A DNA stretch of 38,141 bases, from assembly GCF_020622345.1 (NCBI RefSeq), contig NZ_JACNMO010000036.1, positions 1 through 38,141 on the forward strand, given 5' to 3'. This DNA is from Roseobacter weihaiensis (GTDB lineage: Bacteria; Pseudomonadota; Alphaproteobacteria; Rhodobacterales; Rhodobacteraceae). Below, in pieces: positions 22,750 to 30,828 of the stretch (the stretch's first letter is position 1; each line of letters opens with the position of its first letter). The notes under the pieces are model-generated. The model saw nothing but the letters and a program-made list of their open reading frames with translations. It had not been told where the DNA came from and ran no database searches. A program made the position numbers and the translations under genes.

Positions 22750-23052
22750 ATGACAACCACCACTCATTCCGCCGATACGGGCCCCAAGACGAGCGCCCGC
22801 AAATCCACCAAGGACGCGACGCCCAAGGAACGTGTCGCCGAGACCGCGGAGCAAGCCCGTGATCTTGCCGTGGAACAGGCGCAGCGTGCGGCTGACAGCG
22901 CGCAGGAAGCTGCAAATGAAGTGCGCGACCAGTTGGTCAGAGCCAGCGAAAAGGCCCGCGAAGTAACAGAAAAGCAGCCTTTGCTGGTCGTCGGCGGCGC
23001 GCTGGCCCTTGGCGTCGTGATCGGCATGGCGCTCAGGAACAACCGCTACTGA
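22750..23052 (+). CDS. DUF883/YqjD-like membrane-anchored protein
   Basis: A 100-residue protein with a polar N-terminus, an Ala/Gln/Glu-rich helix (EQARDLAVEQAQRAADSAQE) and a single C-terminal anchor (PLLVVGGALALGVVIGMAL) ending in RNNRY. This is the ElaB/YqjD/DUF883 layout. Escherichia coli YqjD binds ribosomes in stationary phase, but it is not known whether this holds here. ACAGGAG precedes the ATG. It lies 47 bp after the DUF3618 gene and before a strong terminator, so it probably closes the operon driven from 20976. Confidence 0.83.
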   Translation: MTTTTHSADTGPKTSARKSTKDATPKERVAETAEQARDLAVEQAQRAADSAQEAANEVRDQLVRASEKAREVTEKQPLLVVGGALALGVVIGMALRNNRY

Positions 23053-23078
23053 TCCCGCCCCGGCCGGGGGTGTTTCGC

Positions 23079-23116
23079 GGGGCGCATTTCCGAAGGGGAG
23101 TGCGCCCCTTTTGTTT
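23079..23116 (+). terminator. Intrinsic terminator of the 21032-23052 operon
   Basis: Perfect 8-bp stem GGGGCGCA / TGCGCCCC followed by TTTTGTTT. Confidence 0.85.
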
Positions 23117-23311
23117 CAAAAAGCCATCGGTGCGCCGCCTTTACCACCCAAGCCGCCGCCGCCCGCGAACCGGATCGGGCGCGGTTGTCGCCAAAGGCTG
23201 GCGTCAGCTGCCAAGCGCCCGACCAGGGGCTCCTGTTAACACGCAAAGTATAAAAAAACGATTTGTACATGGTTTTGTGTTCTCAAGCACGGCAGCCAGG
23301 AGGACCAAACA

Positions 23312-25045
23312 TTGAAAGATCTTACAAGTTCCAGCTTTGACGTGGAGAATGACGCCTCGGAAATCATCCAGGTGTTGCAGCAGGCCATGGACGCTGTCGT
23401 GATGATTGACGAGTTCAACAACGTCACGTTTTTCAACCCGGCTGCGGAACGCCTGTGGGGATACGCCAGTCACGAGGTCGTCGGCCAGAACGTCAAGATG
23501 CTGGTGCCCGCCGCGATGCAGAAATATCACGATGCCTGGGTTGACGCCAATCGCAACGGGGGAAAAGACAAGATCGTGGGGACCAGCCGCGAGGTTGAGA
23601 TTCATCGCAAGGATGGAGGTCTGAGATGGGCCAGCCTGTCCCTGTCAAAGGTTATCACACAGGGCCGTCCGGCGATCTATACCGCGTTCATGAAGGATGT
23701 GACGGAGGAAAAAGCCGCACGTGAGTTGATGACCGCAACCCTGGAGCAGACCATTGACGCTGTTGTGATGCTGGATCAGGAAAACCACGTCACGTTTTTC
23801 AATGCGGCGGCGGAACGCCTGTGGGGGTACGGCCGGGACGAGGTCATCGGGCAGAACGTCAAGATGCTGGTGCCCCCGGAAATGCGGGTCCACCACGACA
23901 GTTGGGTCGACAGACACCGAAACGGCGGCGCAGACAAGATCGTGGGCACGAGCCGGGAAGTGCCGGTCCACAGAAAGGACGGATCGGTTGTGCACGGCAG
24001 CCTTTCGCTGTCCTGCGTCAAGCTGCCGGACGGTTCCAGCCAGTACACGGCCTTTGTTAAGGATGTGACCGAGGATGTCGCCAAGCGTGAAAAGTTCCGC
24101 CTGCTGTCCCTGGTGGCGAATGAAACCGACAATTCGGTCATCATCACGGACAGAAACGGCCTGATCGTCTTTGTAAACCCTGGTTTTGAACGTTTGACCG
24201 GCATCGCAGCGGATGCCGCAATCGGGAAAAAGCCGGGTCGAATGTTGCAGGGGCCGGCAACCGACCGGGACACGGTCGCGCGTATCGGAGAAAAGCTGCG
24301 GGCAGGGGAGGCCTTTTACGAGGAAATCCTCAACTATTCAAAAAAGGGTGAAGCCTATTGGATCAGTCTTGCGATCAACCCTGTGTATGATGCCAAGGGG
24401 CAGGTTGAATACTTCGTTTCGGTGCAAGCCAACGTCACGACGACCCGCCAGAAGTCGATGAATTTTGACGCGAAACTCTCGGCTATCAGTGACGCAACAG
24501 CCATCGCAGAGTGGTCGACAGACGGGAGCTGCAAAGACTGTAACGCCTTCCTGACAAATCGAAGTGCCCATTCACCGCGTCTGGGCAAGCTTCTCTCGGA
24601 TGAAGAGATGAGATCGGTCTTGAGTGGGAAAACGCTGAGCAAGGAGCTCTCCTGGCCGGTGGGAAGTGATGATGAGCTTTGGCTGGACGCAATTTTTTCA
24701 GCGACGCGCGACATGGAAGCCAAGATTGACCGCGTGATCATGTGCGGGAGCGATGCGACCCTGCGTCGTGCGGCGACGGCGCGCAGTTCAGAAGCCATGG
24801 GGACGATGTTGAGCAACATCACCAACCTGGTAGGATCCATCGGGGGGGTTGCGAAACAGACCAACCTGCTGTCCGTGAATGCCACCATCGAAGCTGCACG
24901 TGCGGGCGATGCGGGAAAGGGTTTTGGGGTGGTTGCAACCGAGATCAGAAGCCTTGCCGGTCGTGTTGGTGACGCCGCCAACCAAATTGACGCGTTGATC
25001 AGTGACGGTCAGAAAGCCCTGCAAGAGCTGAAGGACGATCAGTAG
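23312..25045 (+). CDS. Triple-PAS sensor with methyl-accepting-type output
   Basis: A soluble 577-residue signalling protein. PAS1 (about residues 15-130) and PAS2 (137-252) are close copies: both contain AERLWGY, GQNVKMLVP, KIVGTSREV and HRKDG. PAS3 (about 262-375) resembles LOV domains (RMLQGPATD and YSKKGEAYWISLAINPVYD) but lacks the flavin-reactive cysteine (GKKPGRMLQG). The C-terminus is a short methyl-accepting coiled-coil hairpin whose tip reads QTNLLSVNATIEAARAGDAG. There is no membrane helix and no HAMP domain, and no chemotaxis gene is nearby. It starts with TTG at 23312 behind CAGGAGGA; no in-frame ATG suits. No EcfG motif precedes it. Ligand and output partner are unknown. Confidence 0.85.
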   Translation: MKDLTSSSFDVENDASEIIQVLQQAMDAVVMIDEFNNVTFFNPAAERLWGYASHEVVGQNVKMLVPAAMQKYHDAWVDANRNGGKDKIVGTSREVEIHRKDGGLRWASLSLSKVITQGRPAIYTAFMKDVTEEKAARELMTATLEQTIDAVVMLDQENHVTFFNAAAERLWGYGRDEVIGQNVKMLVPPEMRVHHDSWVDRHRNGGADKIVGTSREVPVHRKDGSVVHGSLSLSCVKLPDGSSQYTAFVKDVTEDVAKREKFRLLSLVANETDNSVIITDRNGLIVFVNPGFERLTGIAADAAIGKKPGRMLQGPATDRDTVARIGEKLRAGEAFYEEILNYSKKGEAYWISLAINPVYDAKGQVEYFVSVQANVTTTRQKSMNFDAKLSAISDATAIAEWSTDGSCKDCNAFLTNRSAHSPRLGKLLSDEEMRSVLSGKTLSKELSWPVGSDDELWLDAIFSATRDMEAKIDRVIMCGSDATLRRAATARSSEAMGTMLSNITNLVGSIGGVAKQTNLLSVNATIEAARAGDAGKGFGVVATEIRSLAGRVGDAANQIDALISDGQKALQELKDDQ

Positions 25046-25824
25046 ACCGAAGCGGGGATCGCCCAAGGCCCCCGGAGACGGTCTGTTCAAGAGGCACGGA
25101 CAACTTGCACGGCGCATATCCTGGCAAACACCGTTTCGCGCAGGCAGGCTCGATCACTGAAACCGGGAGCCGCGCCTCGGGAGCTGACGGCCTGGCGTGG
25201 GGCAGCCGGTCTATGTTGCTCTATCCGGCCTGCCTCAGCCTGAGCTCAAGGGGCCTCTCGTCAGGTTTCGGCGATACTTAAATCCAAAGAAAGGCCGCAA
25301 CGGTTTCAGCACCGAAACAAACCGGACAAGGAGACCGGACCGTTGTGCCCGGCATTTCCACTCCGGATGATCGCCGGAGTATTCTTCAGCGTGAAAGGGA
25401 GGGTCGAACGCTCACCGCGTTCCTCCCTTTTTTCCCGACCCCGCGCCCGGATACGTCGCTGTATTCTCTGCAGCGAAATCTGCAGCCTGACGCGGATGCC
25501 TACCCGATGTGCCAATCGCGGCGGCTCGGTGGGCGTCGATTGGTCCGGCGCGTGATACCTTCCAACGGGTACGTGCCGACATCAGACCTGCCTGAGCGTG
25601 GCAATCTTGCAGGATTTACCAGTGCCGAACCAACCGTGACGCAGACCGCGGACCACCGGTGATGATAAAGAAGCCGGATCGCCTTTTGAAACAGGTGATC
25701 CAGCGGGCGGAGGAGGCGGCCTTCTTGTGACCGTGGCAAAAGCGCTGCGCTGCAGATTGGGATCTCGATCAGACACAGGGCGATCAGGACGCTCAATCCG
25801 GTGCTTAAAATTTCAAAAAACTCC
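25046..25824. other. Gene-free stretch with hairpins
   Basis: No frame in these 780 bp shows a recognisable family or convincing ribosome site. One notable structure is the T-tailed hairpin listed separately. Just before it lies ACTCCGG / CCGGAGT (about 25366-25381). A small RNA ending at the hairpin is possible. Low-complexity or composition gives no sign of a pseudogene that I can name. Confidence 0.4.
25394..25433 (+). terminator. Long hairpin terminator in gene-free region
   Basis: AAAGGGAGG / CCTCCCTTT outer arms with an inner GAACGC / GCGTTC stem (25406-25411 and 25417-25422, sharing a base with the outer arm). A run of about six T follows. The nearest upstream gene ends 350 bp away, so it may terminate a separate small transcript. 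Confidence 0.6.
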
Positions 25825-25850
25825 GGAACAATACGCGCCTGACGGGTGTT
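25825..25850 (+). promoter_or_regulatory. EcfG-like promoter of PRC-barrel gene
   Basis: GGAAC-N17-TGTT, one mismatch in the -10, ending 52 bp before the ATG at 25903. Confidence 0.55.
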
Positions 25851-25902
25851 GATCTACCAATCGGCCCCTGTGCCGGAAACATACCTACGAAGGACCTGTA
25901 AA

Positions 25903-26850
25903 ATGAAAAATCTCATGACAACAACTGCACTTGTTCTCGCCACGGCCCTGCCTGTCGCTGCGAAAGACACAACGAACGCAAGCGTATTTATGCAATACGA
26001 GGAAGGGAGCAAGACCTCGGCTGACGTGCTTGCATCCGACCTGATCGGCATGCGTGTGTTCACCAGCGAAAATGACATCGACGCCAACTACATGTCCGAG
26101 ATCGACGGGGACTGGAACGACATCGGTGAAGTCAGCGACGTGGTCATGTCGCGCGAAGGCACAACCGAAGCCATCCTGCTGGACATCGGCGGCTTCCTCG
26201 GTGTGGGTGAAAAGACCGTTGCGGTGAGCTTTGACGAGCTGAATTTCGTTGCCGATGATAGTGACGCGGGCAGCTATTTCCTCGTTTTCACGGCAAATCA
26301 GGAGATGCTGGAAGAGGCGCAACCCTTCGACTTTGACCAGATCGGCGCATGGACGTCGGCTGCCTGGAATGACGCCAGGGCAACGGCCAGCGAAACCGCG
26401 ACCGACATCTCAGCATCCGTGAGTGCTGCCGCCGAGGACGTGGAGCAGACCGCGAAGGATGCGGTGCAGGCCACCGGGAATGCTGCAGCAGAAGCCGGCA
26501 AGGAGATTGATCGCACCGCCGCGAGTCTGACCGCACCGGATATCAAGCGTGACGGTTTCGAAACCTATGAGGTGAGCATGCTGACGACCGAGATGCTGAC
26601 CGGGGCACCGCTTTACGACATCAACGACGAGTGGATCGGCGAAGTATCCGAACTGATCGTTGACGACCAGGGCAATCTCAAAGAAGCGGTTCTTGATGTC
26701 GGGGGCTTCCTTGGCATCGGCGAAAAGGAAGTCGTGACCAAAATGGAGAGCCTGACCATCAAACGTGCGACCGATGGCGATGAGCTGCGGGTCTACGTGG
26801 ACGCCACCAAAGAACAGTTGGAAGAAATGCCAACGCGTGACGAGAGCTAA
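25903..26850 (+). CDS. Secreted double PRC-barrel protein
   Basis: A 315-residue protein with a signal peptide (MKNLMTTTALVLATALPVAA, cut likely near AKD). Two PRC-barrel domains flank a helical linker. PRC1 contains IGEVSDVVMSREG and LLDIGGFLGVGEKTVAV; PRC2 contains IGEVSELIVDDQG and VLDVGGFLGIGEKEV. The linker (about residues 170-215) is Ala/Glu/Thr-rich and resembles DUF883-like helices (SASVSAAAEDVEQTAKDAVQ). PRC barrels bind other proteins or RNA; periplasmic ones are common in roseobacters but their job is unknown. The start at 25903 is chosen for the signal peptide. A strong terminator follows, so it is monocistronic and probably stress-induced. Confidence 0.85.
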   Translation: MKNLMTTTALVLATALPVAAKDTTNASVFMQYEEGSKTSADVLASDLIGMRVFTSENDIDANYMSEIDGDWNDIGEVSDVVMSREGTTEAILLDIGGFLGVGEKTVAVSFDELNFVADDSDAGSYFLVFTANQEMLEEAQPFDFDQIGAWTSAAWNDARATASETATDISASVSAAAEDVEQTAKDAVQATGNAAAEAGKEIDRTAASLTAPDIKRDGFETYEVSMLTTEMLTGAPLYDINDEWIGEVSELIVDDQGNLKEAVLDVGGFLGIGEKEVVTKMESLTIKRATDGDELRVYVDATKEQLEEMPTRDES

Positions 26851-26878
26851 GAACGCTTCATCCCAGAAACGATCATCG

Positions 26879-26910
26879 CCCGGGGCCCCAGCGCGCCCCG
26901 GGTTCTTTTT
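26879..26910 (+). terminator. Intrinsic terminator of PRC-barrel gene
   Basis: Perfect 8-bp stem CCCGGGGC / GCCCCGGG followed by TTCTTTTT. Confidence 0.9.
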
Positions 26911-26971
26911 ATCGCAAAATCTGCTTCCCCGTAAAAAACACTTAGAAACAGATATTTAACCCATTTTTCCC

Positions 26972-26996
26972 GGAACATTTCGATGCTGCCCGCGTT
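26972..26996 (+). promoter_or_regulatory. EcfG-type promoter of the 27047 gene
   Basis: Exact GGAAC-N16-CGTT, the -10 ending 50 bp before the ATG. Confidence 0.8.
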
Positions 26997-27046
26997 GGGC
27001 AATAGGTCTGTCGGCTTGGGCAGATCAGGTTTTAGGAGCAAATCAT

Positions 27047-27523
27047 ATGAAGTGGATTTCACCATTTGTAGCCGCCGTGTTTTTTGCCGCGCCCGCGTCC
27101 GCCGAGATCAAGGCGGATTATGTCACCGTGAAGGCTGATGTTGCGGTGCTCGAAGCGCTTGAGGCCGGCACAATCTGGACCGAATTGCCTGAAGACCTGC
27201 ACGCAAGGATCATTGAGCGCCTGACAGAAAAGGGTCGCGGCGCAGGCACGCGGATCGATATCGAAATTGACACCGCCACCCTTGCGCGCGACGTCTCGCA
27301 TGCGGTGCAGGTCACCGACAGCCGGTTCATTGCAGATGTGAAAATCGCGCCCCCAAGGCGGTACTACGGGATGGACTACACGCTCATTATTTTGGGCGGG
27401 GGTACGGTCGGAACAGCGCTTGAGCAGGAGGAATCCCGGGCGTTGAGCTTGCACAGTGAGGCCCATTACAACAGCATGTTGGACAAATTCACCGACAATA
27501 TTGTGTCTAAACTGGCGTGGTGA
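27047..27523 (+). CDS. Secreted hypothetical protein
   Basis: A 158-residue protein with a clear signal peptide (MKWISPFVAAVFFAAPASAE, AxA cleavage). The mature part is a mixed alpha/beta protein of about 138 residues with no motif I recognise. It has no cysteines, which fits a soluble periplasmic protein without disulfides. AGGAG precedes the ATG at 27047, and an exact EcfG promoter lies 50 bp upstream. The orphan ABC membrane domain and App1-like genes follow on the same strand without a clear T-tailed terminator, so this may head an operon. Confidence 0.75.
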   Translation: MKWISPFVAAVFFAAPASAEIKADYVTVKADVAVLEALEAGTIWTELPEDLHARIIERLTEKGRGAGTRIDIEIDTATLARDVSHAVQVTDSRFIADVKIAPPRRYYGMDYTLIILGGGTVGTALEQEESRALSLHSEAHYNSMLDKFTDNIVSKLAW

Positions 27524-27610
27524 GACATCCAAAGCCCGGTGCGCTGTGTGATGCGCCACCGGCCCTTCAGAGATTTTGGGTCGCCGCATCGACAAGACGG
27601 AAAGTTTCCC

Positions 27611-28585
27611 TTGCAACATCAGCAGATCATTAAAATCCCGCGCGAAGTCCGTAAAACCGGGGACGACACGGCAGCCGCCTCGCTGCTGACCTATGTGTGG
27701 CGCATGAGCGAGTGGCATCAGGGCGCCGTTTGTCTGATTGCGGTCGTGGTGGCGGTGTTGAGCCTGATCCCGCTGGAGCTGCAACGGCGCATCGTCAACG
27801 AGGTGGTCGAGACCCAAAACCTGCCTGTTCTTGTGCAATTCGGCATCGCCTATGTTGTGGTGGTGCTGTTGCATCAGGCGGTGAAATACGGGCTCTGGAT
27901 TTATCAGTCGTGGATCACGGAGAGCGCGTCGCTTTACACCCGCCAGCACCTGTTGCGTCTTTACGCTGTGCAGGACGAGTACCCGGAAGAGGGCCGGGGC
28001 CGGACGGTTTCGATTGTAGGCGCAGAGGTGGAAAAGCTGGGTGGCTTTGTGGGCGAGGCGCTTTCTGACGCCTGTGCCAATGCGGCGATCCTGCTGGGGG
28101 TGGCTGTCTATATGTTTGTGGTGGAGCCGCAAATCGCTGTCTTTGCCCTGGCCTTTCTGGTGCCGCAGGTGGTTCTGACACCTCTGATCCAGCGCAAGCT
28201 CAACGCGTTGATCGAGACCCGCGTGGGTTTGTTGCGCAACCTTGGCGATCAGATTTCAGAGATGGGCGCGGGCGCTGAAATGGGCGGTGTCAACGTATTG
28301 CGGGACATTTACAGCAACCGTATCCGCTATTTCTTGTTGAAATTTGCAATGAAGGCCGTGCTCAATCTGCTGAATGCCCTGGGGCCGATGACTGTCCTGC
28401 TGTTTGGGGGCTACCTGGTGATGCAAGGCGAGGTCCAGATTGGTGTGATTGTGGCTTTCATCTCCGGGTTCGAGCGCATTTCGTCCCCCTTGCGCGAGTT
28501 GATCGGATTTTACCGCGTCGCAGCCCAGGCCAACGTGCAGCACCGCCTGATCGCGGAATGGATGGCGGAGTTGCGCCGCGCCTGA
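27611..28585 (+). CDS. Orphan ABC-exporter transmembrane domain
   Basis: A protein of about 324 residues resembling the membrane half of type I ABC exporters (about six helices, for example VCLIAVVVAVLSLIPLELQR and FGIAYVVVVLLHQAVKYGLW). The chain ends just after the last helix (ISSPLRELIGFYRVAAQANV and a short tail). No Walker A, signature or Walker B sequence follows, and no ATPase gene is adjacent. It is therefore either a truncated exporter, a protein needing an ATPase elsewhere, or a repurposed membrane domain. No stop-interrupted remnant of an ATPase domain is seen downstream. Start is uncertain: TTG at 27611 has GGAAAG upstream, GTG at 27539 is the alternative. Confidence 0.7.
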   Translation: MQHQQIIKIPREVRKTGDDTAAASLLTYVWRMSEWHQGAVCLIAVVVAVLSLIPLELQRRIVNEVVETQNLPVLVQFGIAYVVVVLLHQAVKYGLWIYQSWITESASLYTRQHLLRLYAVQDEYPEEGRGRTVSIVGAEVEKLGGFVGEALSDACANAAILLGVAVYMFVVEPQIAVFALAFLVPQVVLTPLIQRKLNALIETRVGLLRNLGDQISEMGAGAEMGGVNVLRDIYSNRIRYFLLKFAMKAVLNLLNALGPMTVLLFGGYLVMQGEVQIGVIVAFISGFERISSPLRELIGFYRVAAQANVQHRLIAEWMAELRRA

Positions 28586-28694
28586 CAGGCGGACTCGGAC
28601 TTAGAGCGCCAGAGTCTGCAAGAAGGAAACCAGGCAACTTTTTGGCAGCTTGCGGGTTGTCTCTGCAAGCAGGAGATTTCACGCGGAGAAAAAC

Positions 28695-29726
28695 ATGCTG
28701 AAAAACATCGTTCATGGTGCCTTGCTCAAGGCAGAGCGTTTCGCGGGTCGTTTCTCGCGCAACCGGTCGAAAACACGCCACGTGGACCCCTACATCGGGT
28801 ATGCGACACCCACTCATTTTGTGGCACGAGGGCGTGTTTTGTCGCGCCGCCGGACGGCACCGGCGCGGCCGGGACAGTCGCGTCTGGCAAACCTGCGCGG
28901 CATGATCTCGTTGTTTATGACGGACGAGGCGGCAGGGGCCGAGGTGCGGTCTGAACACGGCCGGACGGTCACGGACGAGGAAGGCTACTTTCAACTGACA
29001 TTTCCCAAAACAACTCAGACCGGCTGGATAGAGCGCGCCGTGACGGTCGAGGGTGCCGAGGCCCCTGCATCTTGCCCCATCTGCGTGCCCCGGGCGGACG
29101 CGCAATATCTGGTGATCTCCGACATTGACGATACGGTTCTCAGGACCCGCGCCTATGCGCTTTGGCGTAACCTCATCACCTCCTTTACCGGCAATGTGCT
29201 GACACGGCGGATTTTTCCCGATGCCGTGCGACTGATGCAGCGGCTCTCACGAAGCGGCCAGAACCCTATTTTTTATGTCAGCTCCTCGCCTTGGAACATG
29301 CATGCGTTTCTGGACGATATCTTTACGCGGGCCGATCTGGAACGCGGGCCGATGTTTCTGCGGGATCTGGGCCTGAGCGAGACAAAGTTCATCACAGAGG
29401 GCCATGGCAATCACAAGGGCCAGAGCATTGATCGGATCCTGCAGGCCAACCCAAACCTGCCTGTCGTCCTGATTGGTGATACCGGGCAGGAGGATGCCAC
29501 GATTTACCGGGAGGCTGCAGATCGACACCCGGACCGGATTGCGGCAATTGTGCTGCGGCATGCCGACCCTGATCCGGGCCCGCGAGAGCTGGCAAACCTG
29601 GAGCGTTTGCAGAGGCTGCCGCTGCCGGCCTTTGTTGCGGCGCGTTTCGATGAGATCGAAGAGCGGTTGCTGCAAGAGCTGGCCAAGGTCGAAATCAAGG
29701 CTCCCGTGGGGCTGGTCTCGGTCTAG
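28695..29726 (+). CDS. App1-like phosphatidate phosphatase
   Basis: A 343-residue protein with the catalytic domain of the App1/DUF2183 family. The DxDxT nucleophile motif of HAD-type phosphatases is present as ISDIDDTVLRTRAYALWRN (about residue 140). Further motifs are IFYVSSSPWNMHAFLDD, KGQSIDRIL and VLIGDTGQEDATIYREA. Yeast App1 removes phosphate from phosphatidate to give diacylglycerol; bacterial members are presumed alike but substrates vary. An N-terminal part contains a beta-rich segment (VTDEEGYFQLTFP). No signal peptide is evident. It may share a transcript from the promoter at 26972. Together with the phospholipase D-like gene it points to phospholipid turnover. Confidence 0.85.
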   Translation: MLKNIVHGALLKAERFAGRFSRNRSKTRHVDPYIGYATPTHFVARGRVLSRRRTAPARPGQSRLANLRGMISLFMTDEAAGAEVRSEHGRTVTDEEGYFQLTFPKTTQTGWIERAVTVEGAEAPASCPICVPRADAQYLVISDIDDTVLRTRAYALWRNLITSFTGNVLTRRIFPDAVRLMQRLSRSGQNPIFYVSSSPWNMHAFLDDIFTRADLERGPMFLRDLGLSETKFITEGHGNHKGQSIDRILQANPNLPVVLIGDTGQEDATIYREAADRHPDRIAAIVLRHADPDPGPRELANLERLQRLPLPAFVAARFDEIEERLLQELAKVEIKAPVGLVSV

Positions 29727-29790
29727 GGCATTCCCTTGCAATCACGCCCTGTGCCGGGGTCGCGGTCTGTCGTGACCCGCCGCTTCTCAT

Positions 29791-29815
29791 GGAACAATTG
29801 CGCGCCTGATGCGTT
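29791..29815 (+). promoter_or_regulatory. EcfG-type promoter of TerB-like gene
   Basis: Exact GGAAC-N16-CGTT, the -10 ending 84 bp before the ATG at 29900, the longest leader among these sites. Confidence 0.75.
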
Positions 29816-29899
29816 CTGTTCCTGAAGAGGACCATTTGCCAGGTCACCGCCGCTGCGGCGGAAAGACATGGCACTTTGCACGCAATTCGGAGGAACACC

Positions 29900-30631
29900 A
29901 TGTCATTGAAAAACATGATAACCAAGCTCGCCCTTGCCTTTGCGGCCAAAAAGGGACTGGACGCGTTCACCGCGATGGGTGGGATGCCGGGCCTTGCGGC
30001 GCGGTTGCAAAACGCGACCCCGGCGGGACCCGATACGGAAAGCCGCACCGACGAGGTGCAGACGGCAGACACTGAAGGTCTTGGCAGCATCATCGAAGCC
30101 CTCGGCCAAACAAGAGGGAATGCCGGGCGCTCAATATCGGCTCGCCAGCAGGGCAATCCGCTGAACGCGTCGCTTGGTTCGCTGTTCGGCACCCTGGCCA
30201 ATGCGTTCAACCAGTCAGGGTCTTCCGAGAAATCTGGACAGGACCTGCAGCACCATTTCACGATTGAGGATTTCCAGTCCGAGGACGAAGCCAGACCGGT
30301 CTTGCGGGCAATGGTCCAGATGGCCCGCGCGGATGGCAGCATCGACAATGATGAACAGAGCTTTCTGTTTGGCCTGTTGGAGGACGCGTCCGATAGCGAA
30401 CAGGCGGCCCTGCGCCGCGCGTTTCGGGAACCGGTGGATGCCGCCTCCGTCGCGCGCGACACGCCGGACTACGCGCGCAAGGAAGTCTATTCTGCCGCAT
30501 TGCTTGTCGGCGAGCCGGACCATCCGCATGAGAAGTCATTTCTGACGCATCTTGCCCAGGCATTGCGCTTGCGTCAGGGCGAAGTGGATGATCTGCACCG
30601 TGCCATCGGCAAGGCACCGATCGCCGTCTGA
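29900..30631 (+). CDS. DUF533/TerB-like protein
   Basis: A 243-residue protein. The N-terminus (MSLKNMITKLALAFAAKKGL) is amphipathic, followed by a Gly-rich, low-complexity linker. The C-terminal part (about residues 130-240) has the helical TerB/DUF533 pattern: RPVLRAMVQMARADGSIDND, EQSFLFGLLEDA, then KEVYSAALLVGEPDHPHEKS and FLTHLAQALRL. TerB-like domains bind metal ions and are linked to tellurite or envelope stress. CGGAGGA lies 6 bp before the ATG. It is a single gene with its own EcfG promoter. Confidence 0.8.
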   Translation: MSLKNMITKLALAFAAKKGLDAFTAMGGMPGLAARLQNATPAGPDTESRTDEVQTADTEGLGSIIEALGQTRGNAGRSISARQQGNPLNASLGSLFGTLANAFNQSGSSEKSGQDLQHHFTIEDFQSEDEARPVLRAMVQMARADGSIDNDEQSFLFGLLEDASDSEQAALRRAFREPVDAASVARDTPDYARKEVYSAALLVGEPDHPHEKSFLTHLAQALRLRQGEVDDLHRAIGKAPIAV

Positions 30632-30828
30632 ACGGGCGGATCGAGGGCGGTGCACCCCCCGGCCTTCGACTTTCCGGGCGGCAGGCAGAGTTCAGTGTTC
30701 ACGATTTCTTGAAAAGGGCAGGCTATGTGAACCAGATAACACTGCCTTTGGCAGATCGCCATATTCTGACCGCTTGTCACTGCTATCGTGACCAATGATT
30801 CTAGTCAGTCCCTTTAAGAGGTTTCACC

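Noticed and set aside
25345-25796. Open frames at 25345-25662 (plus) and 25500-25796 (minus)
   Set aside because: No recognisable family or ribosome binding site, and the first contains a T-tailed terminator hairpin. The second has a hydrophobic start but nothing else in support.
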